Shown in pieces: positions 30,894-40,903 of a stretch of 40,903 bases of DNA (positions are counted from its first letter, which is position 1; each line of letters begins with the position of its first letter). This stretch comes from Amanita rubescens (Eukaryota; Basidiomycota; Agaricomycetes; Agaricales; Amanitaceae), in the NCBI GenBank assembly GCA_015039365.1, contig WION01000473.1, forward strand, positions 1 through 40,903. The letters run 5' to 3'. The notes under the pieces are model-generated. The model worked only from the letters and a program-made list of their open reading frames with translations, made no database searches and was not told the DNA's origin. Made by a program: the position numbers and the translations under genes.

Positions 30894-31768
30894 TAAGGCT
30901 CCAACCGTATTATCTATCTACCGTGTATATACAGTAGATACGGTATACGTATACGTATATGTATAGGGTCTGTGGAGGAAAGGCCAAAACATACAGTATA
31001 TGGTTTATTTATACGGTTGTCTCCGGAACAAATACGCCCAAAGAAAGCTGGCCTGCATCGCGTTTCACGGCTGCACGATTCGTGCCTCAGACAGTGCTGA
31101 AGGCTATGGCAATCGACCAGATCAAACTCTCATGCAACATAGACCGTGATTGATGTGTAGTTGGGCAGAATCAGCCCGGCATCGACTGGCATCATCAGGA
31201 GGAGGGCCAACCGGGGAAGGATAATCTATGCCAGCCATTGCCAGACAGCAACGGGCCAACGGTCAGTCCACACACTCCGAAATTTCAAATATGGTGGGCG
31301 AGGTGGACTGGACGATAATCTATTGGTCAACTTATGGAAGGTAAGTGTTATCAGAATTGCATTACTAACTAGTAACTGACCATTTATGCTTCTGTCGTTA
31401 TGTAGAACCTTTCAGGAGTGTTCCCGACCATTGCTTTACTTGCACGCGACATCCTTGCCATACCAGCCACGAGCGTCGCAGTAGAACGGGTGTTTTCCAA
31501 ATCCAGGCATATCTGCACTGATCTTCGTAGCTCTCTCAGGGCTGAAACAGTTCGCGAGGCCCTTTTGACGAAGGTATGGATCCGGAGTGGGCTTCTAGAA
31601 GTCGTCCAGAAGCCAGCAAAGTGCCTAAAGCACAGCTCAGTGGGACTGCCACAATAACCATATATAGATACTGTATAACTGTATTTATATGGTAAATAGA
31701 GTATAATTTACCGTATCCGTATATTTACACCCTCAGGCCTATACATATACTATATGGTTGGAGCCTTA
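30894..31768 (+). mobile_element. 875-bp hAT deletion derivative with transposase C-terminus
   Basis: TIRs TAAGGCTCCAACC and GGTTGGAGCCTTA are perfect over 13 bp and flanked by the 8-bp target duplication CAACACCG (30886-30893, 31769-31776). Subterminal GTATATGTATAGG words are inverted at both ends. The exon 31406-31657 encodes FPTIALLARDILAIPATSVA, VERVFSKSRHICTDLRSSL and REALLTKVWIRSGLLEVV, the hAT C-terminal dimerisation region, ending in TAA. It is preceded by an intron with GTAAGT and TTATGTAG signals. Most of the transposase, including the DDE core, is gone. Confidence 0.9.
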
Positions 31769-31776
31769 CAACACCG

Positions 31777-32339
31777 TTGTGGAAAGCATTAAATGTTTTT
31801 CCGAGGCCGAGTGAAACGAAGGCTCGGTCTTATAGCGAGCATTTTTCATCAGTAAGGCTGAGACACGCCGGTATCTTCCGTGAACGGTGACCCTATCAAG
31901 TTTTAGGGGTAGCATTCCTTCAACGAAGTTAGGCCTCGGACATGCCGTGCATCGCAGCGGCCCCGTAACAGACACGTACTGCCACCAAAAAAGAGGAACG
32001 GATGGTCGAAATTCCCTCAGCACGTGACATATCTGATGTGATAGTTTTTCCAAAAACCATCGATCGTACATATCTGGATTCTGCCCTGGTACGTGAGCGC
32101 GTGAGCGCTGTATGCTCGTCTGCTCACCGTCTCATCTATCTAGGGTCTATCTTATCAACGCCAAGGCTTGATTTCCCCACCGTACTCTTTACGAACCGCC
32201 GTCTAACGTTTCCTCTACACCAGTGGTCATGCCGGCGCCTAGCAACCTGGTGATTTAGCCCCCACCACTCCCCGCATTGCCCTGCCGTCCTTGGTACCTC
32301 AGTACCACCACTGCTCTATTGCTGTTGTCCATGGTTTCT
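31777..32339. other. No gene; element end at the left
   Basis: 31798-31836 (CCGAGGCCGAGTGAAACGAA and on) is the inverted match of the element end at 23251-23280. The rest shows short frames only. Confidence 0.4.
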
Positions 32340-32940
32340 CAGCAGCATTGCTGCCCCGTGGCCTGTGGTTCTCCAACACCGTTCCTCCGCCTCTCGCCCA
32401 CAGTTTTCGTACACCAGCATGCCCATCATTCTTGAGAACTATCCCCCATGCCCTCGTCTGCGGTTTTGTTATACTGGCACCCCCCATGGTTCTTTGGAAC
32501 CATTCGCCATGCCCCCGCCCGCGGTTTTCTGACACTAGCAATGCCATGGTTCTTGCGAACCGTTCGCCCACCCTTGCCCGTGGTTTTCTTACACCAGCAC
32601 CCCCATGGTTCTGTAGAACCAATCATCACGCCCCCACCCACAGTTTTCTTACACCAGCACGCCGTGGTTCTTGAGAACCGTTCGCCATGCCCCCCGGGCC
32701 GCCCGTGGTATTCTTACACTGGCGCCCCATGGTTTTCCAGAACCATTCTCCACGCCTTCGCCTGTGGTTTTCTTACACCAGTACGTACCCCCGTGGTTTT
32801 CTTACACCAACACCTCCATGGTTTTTTAGAACTGTTCCCCACGACCCGCGGTTTTCTTACACCAGTACCCCCATGGTTTTTTAGAGCCATTTTCCACCCC
32901 CTCGCCCGTGGTTTTCTTACACCGACATCGGCCATTTGGC
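32340..32940 (+). repeat. 60-bp minisatellite with an internal dyad
   Basis: About ten units, each GGTTTTCTTACACCAGCAC followed by CCCATGGTTCT..AGAACC and a CGCCCCC..CGCCCGT spacer. Full units are 60 bp; one is about 29 bp and one has about 5 extra bases. GGTTCT/AGAACC pairs within each unit. Open frames through it follow from the unit length. Confidence 0.85.
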
Positions 32941-33570
32941 GTTGCATGGGTACACCCGCGATTGTACCCCATCATCATCGGCATTTTTCTCCTCTTCCCA
33001 TTTTGACCATACGTCCCCAACTCTCCGGCACTGCTAGCCGTGCGATCAGGGCGAGCAGCTATTAAGATGCATCATCCACAGCAGCCTCCAGCATTGTTTC
33101 GCTGGTGTTCGTTGCGACAGTGACTATGATATAGTATGACCATTCGGTCAGACACGACCGGGGGCGTCGTATGAACACCTGCTATGCATCCACATCAACT
33201 CTCCCACCTCATTCTCCACCACGAACATAGCCACCACCCTCTACTCAACCCCCGTCTTCTCCTCTAGCTGTAGCTGCCGTATTCACTTTCAGCATAGCCA
33301 ACAGGAAATTTGGCACATCGAGCCCCCCATCAGCTCATTCTCCCCCTGCAGCACCTCCACCAGACGAATCGCTACGCAGTGTCCAAGCTGCGGAAGTCAC
33401 CGTATATCACGTGACTAGTTGGACCGTCAAACCTCAACCACGGACAGCGTTCAAATTAAAGCTTTACGCCCGCCTGCGCGGCACAACCCGCAACATCCTT
33501 GGCCAATATGAAAAATGAGGGGGCCTCGGAATTCCAGTTACAATTAGCCCGGGCAAGTGATATTTGCAAG
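32941..33570. other. No feature recognised
   Basis: Short frames only; a GGGGGCCTCGGAATTCC element-end-like word lies near 33519-33535. Confidence 0.4.
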
Positions 33571-33819
33571 TTATCTGGCATACGCATACACGACTCGGGA
33601 CAAATGCATAATTACTTCTAGTAAACCCGTCAATACCAGCGGCAACTTGTCATCATTGGTGTCAACCACTACATTGGCCTCAAATTTCAAATAAAGTACA
33701 TCCCCTATAGCATCCTCCATATAGATGTGATCTCTGTCGACTCCATATGGGATTTGCGTGTTTTGGTTGAGTAATAAAATAATGCGTGCGTGTCCGTTAC
33801 TTTCACCACTTTCGTCCAT
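33571..33819 (-). CDS. Small unknown protein or exon
   Basis: An 82-codon frame starts MDESGESNGHARIILLLNQN and includes VDRDHIYMEDAIGDVLYLKF and ANVVVDTNDDKLPLVLTG. Its composition and the even spread of charged and hydrophobic residues suggest real coding DNA. A GTAATT donor-like site after GLLE may mean that the last 18 codons are intron. I do not recognise it. It lies at the right edge of the repeat island and may be a truncated gene. Confidence 0.35.
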   Translation of the reverse strand: MDESGESNGHARIILLLNQNTQIPYGVDRDHIYMEDAIGDVLYLKFEANVVVDTNDDKLPLVLTGLLEVIMHLSRVVYAYAR

Positions 33820-34624
33820 CTAACGTCGGGGTGCAGGGCAATGGTCTAGTAATCCATGTGTCAACTGCCATAGATGAACCCACCACGCCTATATTGGTGA
33901 GAGCGGTATGGTCTTTAACAGGAACCGGGACGGCTCGTGCGGACTTCAGACCGTTGTAGATAAGTATACCCATTCGATAAGGGCGCTATTACTAAGCCAG
34001 CAGTCAGCTAAACGTCACAACATTGGTTTCCGCTGCGGTAACGGACTGGAAGATTACTGGTAGTTTGGCTGTAGGTGGCCATAAGGTTGTCGCGTACGTG
34101 AGCAACATGGTCGTAGGCTGTTATCCGAGTTGCGTGGAGGAATGGCATGTTCCAAAACAAGAACGAAAGAGAACGCCTGAGCACGTTTCTTATTTATGGA
34201 TTGGTGATAACCCCTCTCTCTCTTTTTGAACAACCGGAGTTTGTGCGGATGGACGTCCTCCTGCCACCGAAGGGGTGATCTAGAGAAAGAGAAGACCTCA
34301 CGAGGCTGATTATATCATTGTTTTATGTATCAGTTCAGCCAAGGCAGTAATATGCAATGAGTCGTAACGTAGAAAGTATTGAAGCCTATTTCCTCCTTTT
34401 ATCCAATTTTTATTTATTTAGGGCATATCGAGAAAAGAAACAAACGATGATGATTCACCTCAATTGATATTCATAGTATCCATTTCACGTTTTTTCCCAC
34501 TTTTCCTCGCCGAGGTCTTAGCCTGTTTCACGGTGGTGGAGATGGCGCGCTAAGAGAGGAAGAGGCCATGGATGACTGGGAGAATATGTGAGCATAAACA
34601 GATTAATTAGACAAGAAGATATCG
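33820..34624. other. Intergenic, no supported gene
   Basis: A 68-codon plus frame (34023-34229) and others lack recognisable blocks. AT-rich around 34395-34450. Confidence 0.4.
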
Positions 34625-36120
34625 TTACCCCAGCATTCCTTTCCCCGGAGCTAGGGGTGAAACGCTGTCAATGACTTTTAAGTGATTAGCTGAGGACGAC
34701 TGTGAAAGAAAACATGAGCATAAATAGGTCGACTAGACAGTCAGAACTCGGTACCTGAGCGGTCCTATCGCTATCCCGGGCGGGCGAGACGGTGTCAAAA
34801 CCTCTTAAGCAATTGTTGTTGCTGTCGGATTGAATGCCCTCCTCGTTGGTGGTGTAGTCGTCGATAGAGAGACGTATAGAGCGCTCGTCAATTGGTTCCA
34901 GCGAGGGCATGAGTACTTTCACTCTGTCCGCGTAAATTTGATAAAACTGAGAGGGATCAATGGTCATTAGGTGAACAGAAACGAAGTATGAACCTTTTTC
35001 TGCGAGTAATTTTGATATCCTCGTGAGAACGACTGTTCCGTTGCGCAGTTTATCGTACTCGAGCCAAGGAGGCGTCAGTATCCCATCTTCGTCGACAGTG
35101 TTTCTTTGGACTAGTTTGGCCAGGCTATGGTTGAACAAAGCGCCACCATAATCGGATAGAAGACGGGGATCGTAGTGAGCGCCAAGTTTAATTTCCGAGA
35201 CTGGAAGTACACGTCAGCATTATGCAAGCGCTGCATGTCGGATCACGTACCCGAAGGAGTAACAACGGGCACAGGCTCCATGTGCGTTGAGTCGTCCACC
35301 GGAGTAGGTGCTGATACCATGATTCTCGGTTGTTTTCCGTTGCGCCCTCGTCTTTTGGTGCCAGACGATGTAGAGGTTGAAGAAGATGGTACGACGTATT
35401 TGGGGCCCATGTAGACACACATCAAGTCGGCAGCTCTATCCGGATTTGATGGACTTAACCATTCGACCGCTTCGACATTCTGCAGAGGATGGGTTAGCAT
35501 CAGATAAAATAGATTTGAATGCTCGAAGAACCTGATCATTTTCCTGTTCCAGTTGTTCGTCTTCGTGTAAGTGCTAGCGGAAAGTTACTCGGCGGCGGGG
35601 TATAGCGTGCTTGGCGAAGGCGCGGGAATGGCATCGAGTCGGTGATACCGTCGGCTTGTATTCCAACACATCGAGTTTAGGACAGTTAATTGGTAGTCAA
35701 ATAGGTACATCAGTTCCCGCGGAGCGCTGGTGGGAACCTTTATCATAAAAGCATCCTTCACTCACGTGTCATCATTAATGAGATTATAGTTCTATAAGTA
35801 CAAACAAGCATGTTTAGTGAAACACCGCAGACAGAAAAGAAATAAAGACACACGGGAGGGCGTCCAATGTAGTGGTTCCCGGAAGCCTGGTGAGGTGTTC
35901 CGACGGCACGTGGCGCGATTTCTCCGAAGATCCAAGCGGTGAAAGGAACAATTTTTTCATCGTTTGACTTGAGTTTAAATCCATTCCGCGTGTCCCGTTC
36001 AAAATCCCGCTTGTATTCGAGATTAATCAGGGCACGGCTCCCCATCTTTCGTACGTTATCGATGAGTCGGTTGTAGTCGCCAGAGGTGACACGATCTAAG
36101 TAGAAGGCAGAGTCGGACAT
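34625..36120 (-). CDS. Conserved-looking fungal protein of unknown function, multi-exon
   Basis: Exons read on the minus strand: 36120-35854 (MSDSAFYLDRVTSGDYNRLI...GEIAPRAVGTPHQASGNHYI), 35573-35532 (HLHEDEQLEQENDQ), 35479-35251 (NVEAVEWLSPSNPDRAADLM, PKYVVPSSSTSTSSGTKRRG), 35200-34755 and 34699-34625. The fourth carries HYDPRLLSDYGGALFNHSLA, WLEYDKLRNGTVVLTRISKL and FYQIYADRVKVLMPSLEPID. The last four join in frame; the last intron uses GTACCG...TTTCACAG. A further 26-nt exon at about 35797-35772 has good splice signals but breaks the phase, so the exon 1 to exon 2 path is uncertain. The middle has a basic, Ser-rich linker suggestive of a nuclear protein; no function is assigned. The stop is TAA at 34627-34625. 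Confidence 0.6.
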
Positions 36121-36158
36121 ATTCGAGAAAGCGGATGGAGTGAGAGGTGTCGCTAGCC

Positions 36159-36164
36159 TATATA
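36159..36164 (-). promoter_or_regulatory. TATA-like box of the 36120 gene
   Basis: TATATA lies about 40 bp upstream of the ATG at 36120 on the minus strand. Confidence 0.4.
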
Positions 36165-36869
36165 TACAGAAGGGCGACAGCAGGAGGACTTCAAAGGAGA
36201 ATTAAGACAGACGGGAAGAGCGGCGGGAATACTGTAGAGAGACATGGTGAAGCGTTCGCCGAGAAACCCTATCTGTCGTCGTCGCTAAGATTCCCCTGCA
36301 CAGGGGCATCGGCGAAGAAGAGATGAGTGAAAAGCGCAAGACTGTGTGTGCCGCAGCGGGCGGAGAGATTGTGTTTGCGGAATACTGGCTTGCGGTGGCT
36401 CCTGTCTTACACTTGGGCCAATGCAAAGGATCGAAGCGGTAGAGCATGAAAAAAAAGATGTGATCGGCCACGGAGGACCGGGAGTCGAAGCGCTAGGGAA
36501 AGAGCTTAGAGCTCAAACGTATGGGTAGTAGGTTACAGGTACGCAGGTCACATGACCGGCACGTGCTCCGTGCTCAAGCTTTGGCGGACAGGCTATCCTT
36601 AGTCCTAAAACCCTTCACCTTTCAGGTTGCGGGAATTCAAACGGTTCATGCCCATCTCCAGCGTCTCGCGATTCTTCGTCGTAATCCGGACCCGTCCTCA
36701 ACTCGACCGCCCACAAGTTTTTCAAGTCGTGTGTCGCAACGAGCGCGAGTAGTTTATCATCGGAAGCCAGGACTCTGCTTCCACTAGTTTACCCAGTCCT
36801 TCGTCCGTACGAACGATCCGAGAATCGAGGCTATCTTGATCTCATCACGCGTGCGAGGGAATTTATAGT
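36165..36869. other. No supported gene
   Basis: Frames of 60-90 codons overlap on both strands without domain blocks; possibly decayed 5' parts of the fragment that follows. Confidence 0.35.
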
Positions 36870-37102
36870 ATGGACAACAGGCCGGAACAGCTCATTCTGA
36901 TATGCCTCAAGTTGGATGTAGAGCATCGTGAAACGTTTGTGTGGAATTTAAATGGTATGTTCCGTAATCGATCATCTCCCAAATGTTTAACATGTCTTTA
37001 TAGATCCCATCGCTACCCCTGAGCATTTCGCATAGATGCTTGTCGAAGATTACAACCTGTCTACTGGTTCAAATAATGTTCCGCACACCTCCCCATCGAT
37101 GG
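36870..37102 (+). pseudogene. SNF5/SMARCB1-like domain fragment
   Basis: Exon 36870-36954 (MDNRPEQLILICLKLDVEHR, ETFVWNLN) joins, through a 49-bp intron with GTATGT and TTTATAG signals, to DPIATPEHFA at 37004. A TAG follows directly; the same frame then goes on MLVEDYNLSTGS before degenerating. The pattern (I/L-x-L-D, F-x-W-N-L-N-D, T-P-E-x-F-A, L-x-E-D-Y-N-L) is that of an SNF5 repeat from SWI/SNF or RSC chromatin-remodelling subunits. In those it mediates binding to partner subunits. Only one repeat survives and it holds a stop, so this is a gene fragment. The assignment is from pattern alone. Confidence 0.45.
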
Positions 37103-37431
37103 TGTGATACAATGGACAAAAGAATCAGAGACGAAAACAAATGTATACTACGTGGAATTGCAATCACGGGGACATTGCATTTGAGTGCAGTCATAACAGA
37201 GTTTGTGATGTATGTGATATATCTTATGTAAAGAAAATAGTCGTCAAGCAATCTCCTTTTCCACATCGGAAACGACAGAAAAAAATGTCGTCCTTCTTCA
37301 TCTTTGGTTTTTTCGCACTGGCAAACAGTGGTCATATGAAATCTTTTACTTTGAAATAGTATCACATCATAGTACGTGGTAATTGATTACATTTTACCGT
37401 CGGAGCGCAGCGCAGGCGGGTCTTGTAGGAC
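37103..37431. other. No feature recognised
   Basis: AT-rich DNA with short frames. Confidence 0.4.
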
Positions 37432-37902
37432 TCAATAATTTGATGGTAGAGTCGGTTGAGTCAAGCGAATGTCTTGTGAATATTGCAGAATCTCCATCAG
37501 TTTCTTGTTCCACGCCGTTTCGTGTAAGTCCGAATACAAGGATTTCAAGTATGTGCAGTACAGTACTGCATGTTCCAGCTCGAGTAACTTATATTCTGAG
37601 ACAGACACATCATGCTGTAAACATCCAACCAAGAACTTGTTTTCTTTAATTTATCTCATACACCCATGGTTACTAGAGTAGGGAATCACCTTTGGGGTTC
37701 ATGGCGTACGGGTACTCGTAGTGTTCTGATTCATCAAATACAACAGGCCCAAAACCTAATCCTTCAGGAACATTAGCAAGCCTTATTTCTGGAGAGGAAT
37801 TGTGAGTACTCCTCTAGTTCAGCATGTAAACGGTCAATATGTGCTTCCAAGCCTGCGATGTAGATATTGCGCCTGTGTGGCTCTCTCAAGGTTGATCCAA
37901 CC
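37432..37902 (-). pseudogene. Decayed small unknown protein, bZIP-like N-terminus
   Basis: Minus-strand pieces in order: EPHRRNIYIAGLEAHIDRLH (37890-37810, a basic segment running into heptad-like leucines), RLANVPEGLGFGPVVFDESE, EYPYAMNPKG (37785-37695), and SEYKLLELEHAVLYCTYLKS...NKKLMEILQYSQDI (37610-37432, ending in TGA). A GTGATT donor-like and TGTCTCAG acceptor-like site could join the last two. The first two overlap in different frames. Together they look like one small conserved fungal protein whose reading frame is damaged. No function claimed. Confidence 0.35.
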
Positions 37903-38475
37903 AAGGCTTAGCGCTTAGGTACTCGACTCGAACGGAGACAACCTACAGTTCGTTGGAAGAGAAGAGTGCATATGAACCGAGTATAACGCGGCACGAGAAG
38001 AGCGGCGGTCATAAGACAGATCTGGGCTGCCCGAACACTCGTCCCTCGGCCGCCGCACGGCCCACCCCATTTTTCCTGATTTTGCCTTTTATAAGTCTGT
38101 TCTCACTCACAATCCTTCTCTGCGTGATTCTCAATTTGAATATTAGGAAGTGCCGTTATACTAAGCAGAATCGGGGCTCGCAGACCCACTGTTGTCCGTA
38201 ACTGTAGTTTGTGGCAGTCAGTAAAAAAGAATAAAATGTAACAAACGTACTTCCCAATTTGTTTATTTTCTACATCAACTGACTTCTGTTTGATGATAAG
38301 TTCCCGAGGCAGCCTAGATGTACTGATCCTTGAAAATCGCAGTTCTACAGACCATTGCTTGAATGAATTTGCAGACCTGAAGTCGTGTAGAGCTGACCCT
38401 GGCGCTTCCTTTTCACGACTGTCACGGTCACCTGCTACTAGCTAGTGTTACCACGCGTTCAAAACCCTCCGCATT
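37903..38475. promoter_or_regulatory. Intergenic region upstream of the GEN1-like gene
   Basis: About 570 bp without a supported gene. It must contain the promoter of the gene at 38476; no distinct box was identified. Confidence 0.35.
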
Positions 38476-40903
38476 ATGGGTGTAGCAGGGCTTTGGGAGG
38501 TACGTAGGAAGCACAGTCCAGGACGCTCTGTTGAAAACATCCAGGTACTTAAACCGGCCGTAGAAGTACGCTCCATGACAGAGCTGGCGATCACGGAGGG
38601 TTTTATCGCCAATCCACAGGGACTTCGCGGGTTTCGGATTGGAATAGACGCGAGTATATGGTTCTTTCATGCCGAATACGGGAAGAAGGGCGAAAATCCG
38701 GTGCTCCGCACGCTTTTTTTTCGTTGCGCTACTCTGATGCGGACGACATTCTTGCCATTGTTCGTTTTCGATGGTCCGAAAAGGCCCAACTTCAAACGCG
38801 GCAAAAAGATTAACAAGACCCGTCACCAACTTATTCCCGGTATGAAGGCTATCATTGAGGCTTTTGGATTCGAATGGAGAATGGTGGGTTTCCGTTTCTT
38901 TCGATTTTCCCCCTTTTTGAGTAGCTTGTAGGCTCCAGCTGAGGCTGAGGCCGAGCTAGCGTATCTCAATAGAGCTGGCATCATTGATGCTGTACTCTCA
39001 GATGACGTTGATAACTTCCTCTTCGGCGCCACTACCGTAATCCGCAAGTGCGCCTTCCAGCCGCGACGTGATAGTCTGACTCATACCCCTTTCCAGTTTA
39101 AGCAACAATCTTTCTGGTAACAGAGCAAACCCCATCTTGAATAGCGAAGGCAGGGACGACAAGAACCATACAGGGTTGTATCGAGCGTTGACAATTCGCA
39201 GCCATTCGTCCATTTCACTTACCAGGGGTGGCTTTGTACTTATAGGCCTCTTGTCGGGTGGTGATTACGCTCAAGCCGGTTTACCTGGGTGCGGTATTAC
39301 CACTGCCCACGCGCTCGCACGCTGCGGCTTCGGTGACTCTTTATACGAAGCAGCTACTACCCTACCTGCTGATGCTCTCCCCAATTTTCTGGCCCATTGG
39401 CGCCAAGACTTGCAAGAAGAACTTCGAACGAATTCTCGAGGAATCATAGGTCGTAAGCTGAAGAAACTAGCCAAAGAAGTCCCCAACTCTTTTCCCAACA
39501 TCGACATCCTCCTATCCTACACAAACCCCATAACTTCCGAGAGCCTCGGATGCGCGGCCGAGAAAAATATGAAGCTGACTTGGGGGAAGGAGCCAGATGT
39601 TGGTAAACTGGCAGCTACATGTGAATTCTACTTTGAGTGGGGATACAAAGAAGCGATTATCAAGCGATCTAGGACGCTGCTGTGGCACTCGATCGTACTA
39701 CGAATATTGAGGCGGGCCGTGATCAACGCGGAAACATCTGACTATAGCTCGTCCTCAACTACCATGCCCTCTACACCGCGTAAAGGCAAGGACCGGGCAC
39801 ATCCTCGCATTATTAATACGCCATCTAAAATGGTTGCGAGGCATTTTGCTTCGATGGGTCTCAACTCGCCAGAGTCTGGTGATGAAGGGCCTCTTATTGT
39901 GAAGATCCACTCTTCGCGAAATCATGCGAGCACGGATGGGCTTTTAGAATATCGTCTCGAAGTGGCACCCGCTCAGCTGGTGCGATTGGCAGAATCAGGC
40001 ATCAAGAGAATGAGGGAGCCTTCGCACACGGACGAGTGGACATCCGAGGAGGATGTTGGAGGGGACAATGCCGATTCCGACGCTGGGAAAAAGACCAAGG
40101 GACTGAAGCCACCTCCGGATCCGACAAGTCATCTGCGGCTGTGGATGCCAGCATGTATGGTGGAAATGGCAGAACCAGAGATCGTCGAAGAGTATAATGA
40201 GCGAAGGTCTAAGAAGGCTTCGAAGGAGAACGGGAAAGCTAGAGAAGAATCAGGCGCTACAAAGCAGTCAAAGAATAAGGTATCAAAGTCCCAGAAACCG
40301 TTATACGACTCGGACACAGATCAGCAGCTACCCCTTGAAGACATGCTTGCGAAGAGAAAGGCGACGATACAGTCGACTCCTAGCCGTAGAGCCGATGGAC
40401 GGATGGTGCTACCAGCTTTGTTTGAAGAAAGCCAGGAAAGCGGATCCAACGCGTTATTTTCAATGCCCATTTTTATGACACAGTCACGCGCCGAATTCTC
40501 CAAGACAGCCGCCAAATGTGAGAAACGGAGAAAGCCCGGGTTCGGCTATCTATCGTCATCAGATGAAGATGAGCAACCACCATTTCCGATTTCGTTCAAC
40601 AAGGAGGACGTGCTCTCGTCGAGCGATACTCATGGCCGGCTAAACACGATGAGACCCACGAAGACGAGTCTGGAGGGTAGTTCATCGCAGACGTCGGATT
40701 CCCAACGACACCAGTCGCCACGGAAATCTCTGAAACGCACTTTGGTAGAAAGCCAAGCACGGTCAACCTCTCCGCGTAAACGAGCTGCTAACGCGAAGGC
40801 GGTCAATACGTCCGTCATCGAGATATCTTCGGACGACTCGGATGATTCCGGCGCTCGTCCGGCTTCTGTCTCTGTGCAACGATCCAGTGTTCCGCCATTG
40901 ATG
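38476..40903 (+). CDS. GEN1/Yen1-like Holliday-junction resolvase (XPG/Rad2 family), C-terminus off the right edge
   Basis: A structure-specific nuclease that resolves Holliday junctions and flaps in the nucleus. Exons 38476-38499, 38545-38883, 38932-39047 and 39097-40903 (still open) give 762 codons. The XPG N domain begins MGVAGLWE and holds D43 (IGIDASIWFF) and D84 (LFVFDGPKRP). The XPG I domain holds E125 and E127 (APAEAEAELAYL) and D146 and D148 (VLSDDVDNFLFG), so all metal-binding acids are intact. A helix-hairpin-helix block follows (SGGDYAQAGLPGCGITTAHA). A chromodomain-like segment (LLEYRLEVAPAQLVRLAESG) is typical of GEN1 and distinguishes it from Rad2, FEN1 and Exo1. The long C-terminus is Ser/Lys-rich with SP/TP sites, as expected for phospho-regulation. 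Exon 3 ends at a GTGCGC donor inside an Asn codon. The ATG gives the invariant N-terminal glycine needed by this family. Confidence 0.9.

Noticed and set aside
30170..32940. CRISPR-like look of regularly spaced repeats
   Set aside because: Neither array has constant repeats with unique spacers or cas genes, and the genome is fungal.
32448..33065. 205-codon plus frame with repeating Phe-Leu-Thr-Pro
   Set aside because: Translation of the 60-bp minisatellite; the opposite strand is equally open and there is no conserved domain.

Overview
The window reads as nuclear DNA of a filamentous basidiomycete, most likely an agaricomycete. Its genes have many short introns (about 45-60 bp, mostly GT-AG, at least one GC-AG). 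The recognisable proteins are fungal: a GT15 mannosyltransferase, an MDP-1 phosphatase and a GEN1/Yen1-type nuclease. The mobile DNA (KDZ, hAT, pogo, Ty1/copia and Ty3/gypsy remnants, solo LTRs, foldback elements) is also typical of such genomes. There are no bacterial operons, CRISPR arrays or viral genes.

Left flank (1-9000), ordinary gene space: a GT15 alpha-mannosyltransferase running off the left edge (minus), divergent from a seven-exon MDP-1-like HAD phosphatase (plus); a small minus-strand unknown; a complete alpha/beta hydrolase (2800-3944); a frameshifted conserved unknown (4611-5757); a KDZ transposase tail; a four-exon 162-residue unknown with a 7-nt micro-exon (6210-6884); and a two-exon 118-residue unknown (8539-8942).

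Middle (about 7000-34600), a transposon graveyard: four copies of one dispersed repeat (7140-15003); a permuted Ty1/copia fragment next to a truncated RecQ-like helicase; two facing tRNA-like Pol III promoters; a hairpin repeat family; a gypsy gag-protease fragment; and a second, about 98.7 percent identical copy of the alpha/beta hydrolase that ends exactly at the terminal inverted repeat of a hAT-type element. That element carries a coding region split by a 1.57-kb foldback element with an 8-bp target duplication. From 19700 to 30000 the DNA is CAC/ACT-rich or, inverted, GTG-rich. It holds a roughly 5.3-kb-spaced inverted duplication, two solo LTRs, a 1.15-kb hAT MITE, a 252-bp palindrome, minisatellites and broken pieces of a pogo-type DDE transposase. 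At 30170-30893 lies an array of TGGTG...CACCA dyads, interrupted by an 875-bp hAT deletion derivative with perfect 8-bp target duplications.

Right flank (34600-40903) returns to genes: a multi-exon minus-strand conserved unknown, a decayed SNF5-like fragment, a decayed small unknown, and a GEN1/Yen1-like Holliday-junction resolvase that continues past the right edge. The intact genes show no common pathway; they look like independent housekeeping or conserved fungal loci on either side of a repeat island built by nested insertion.
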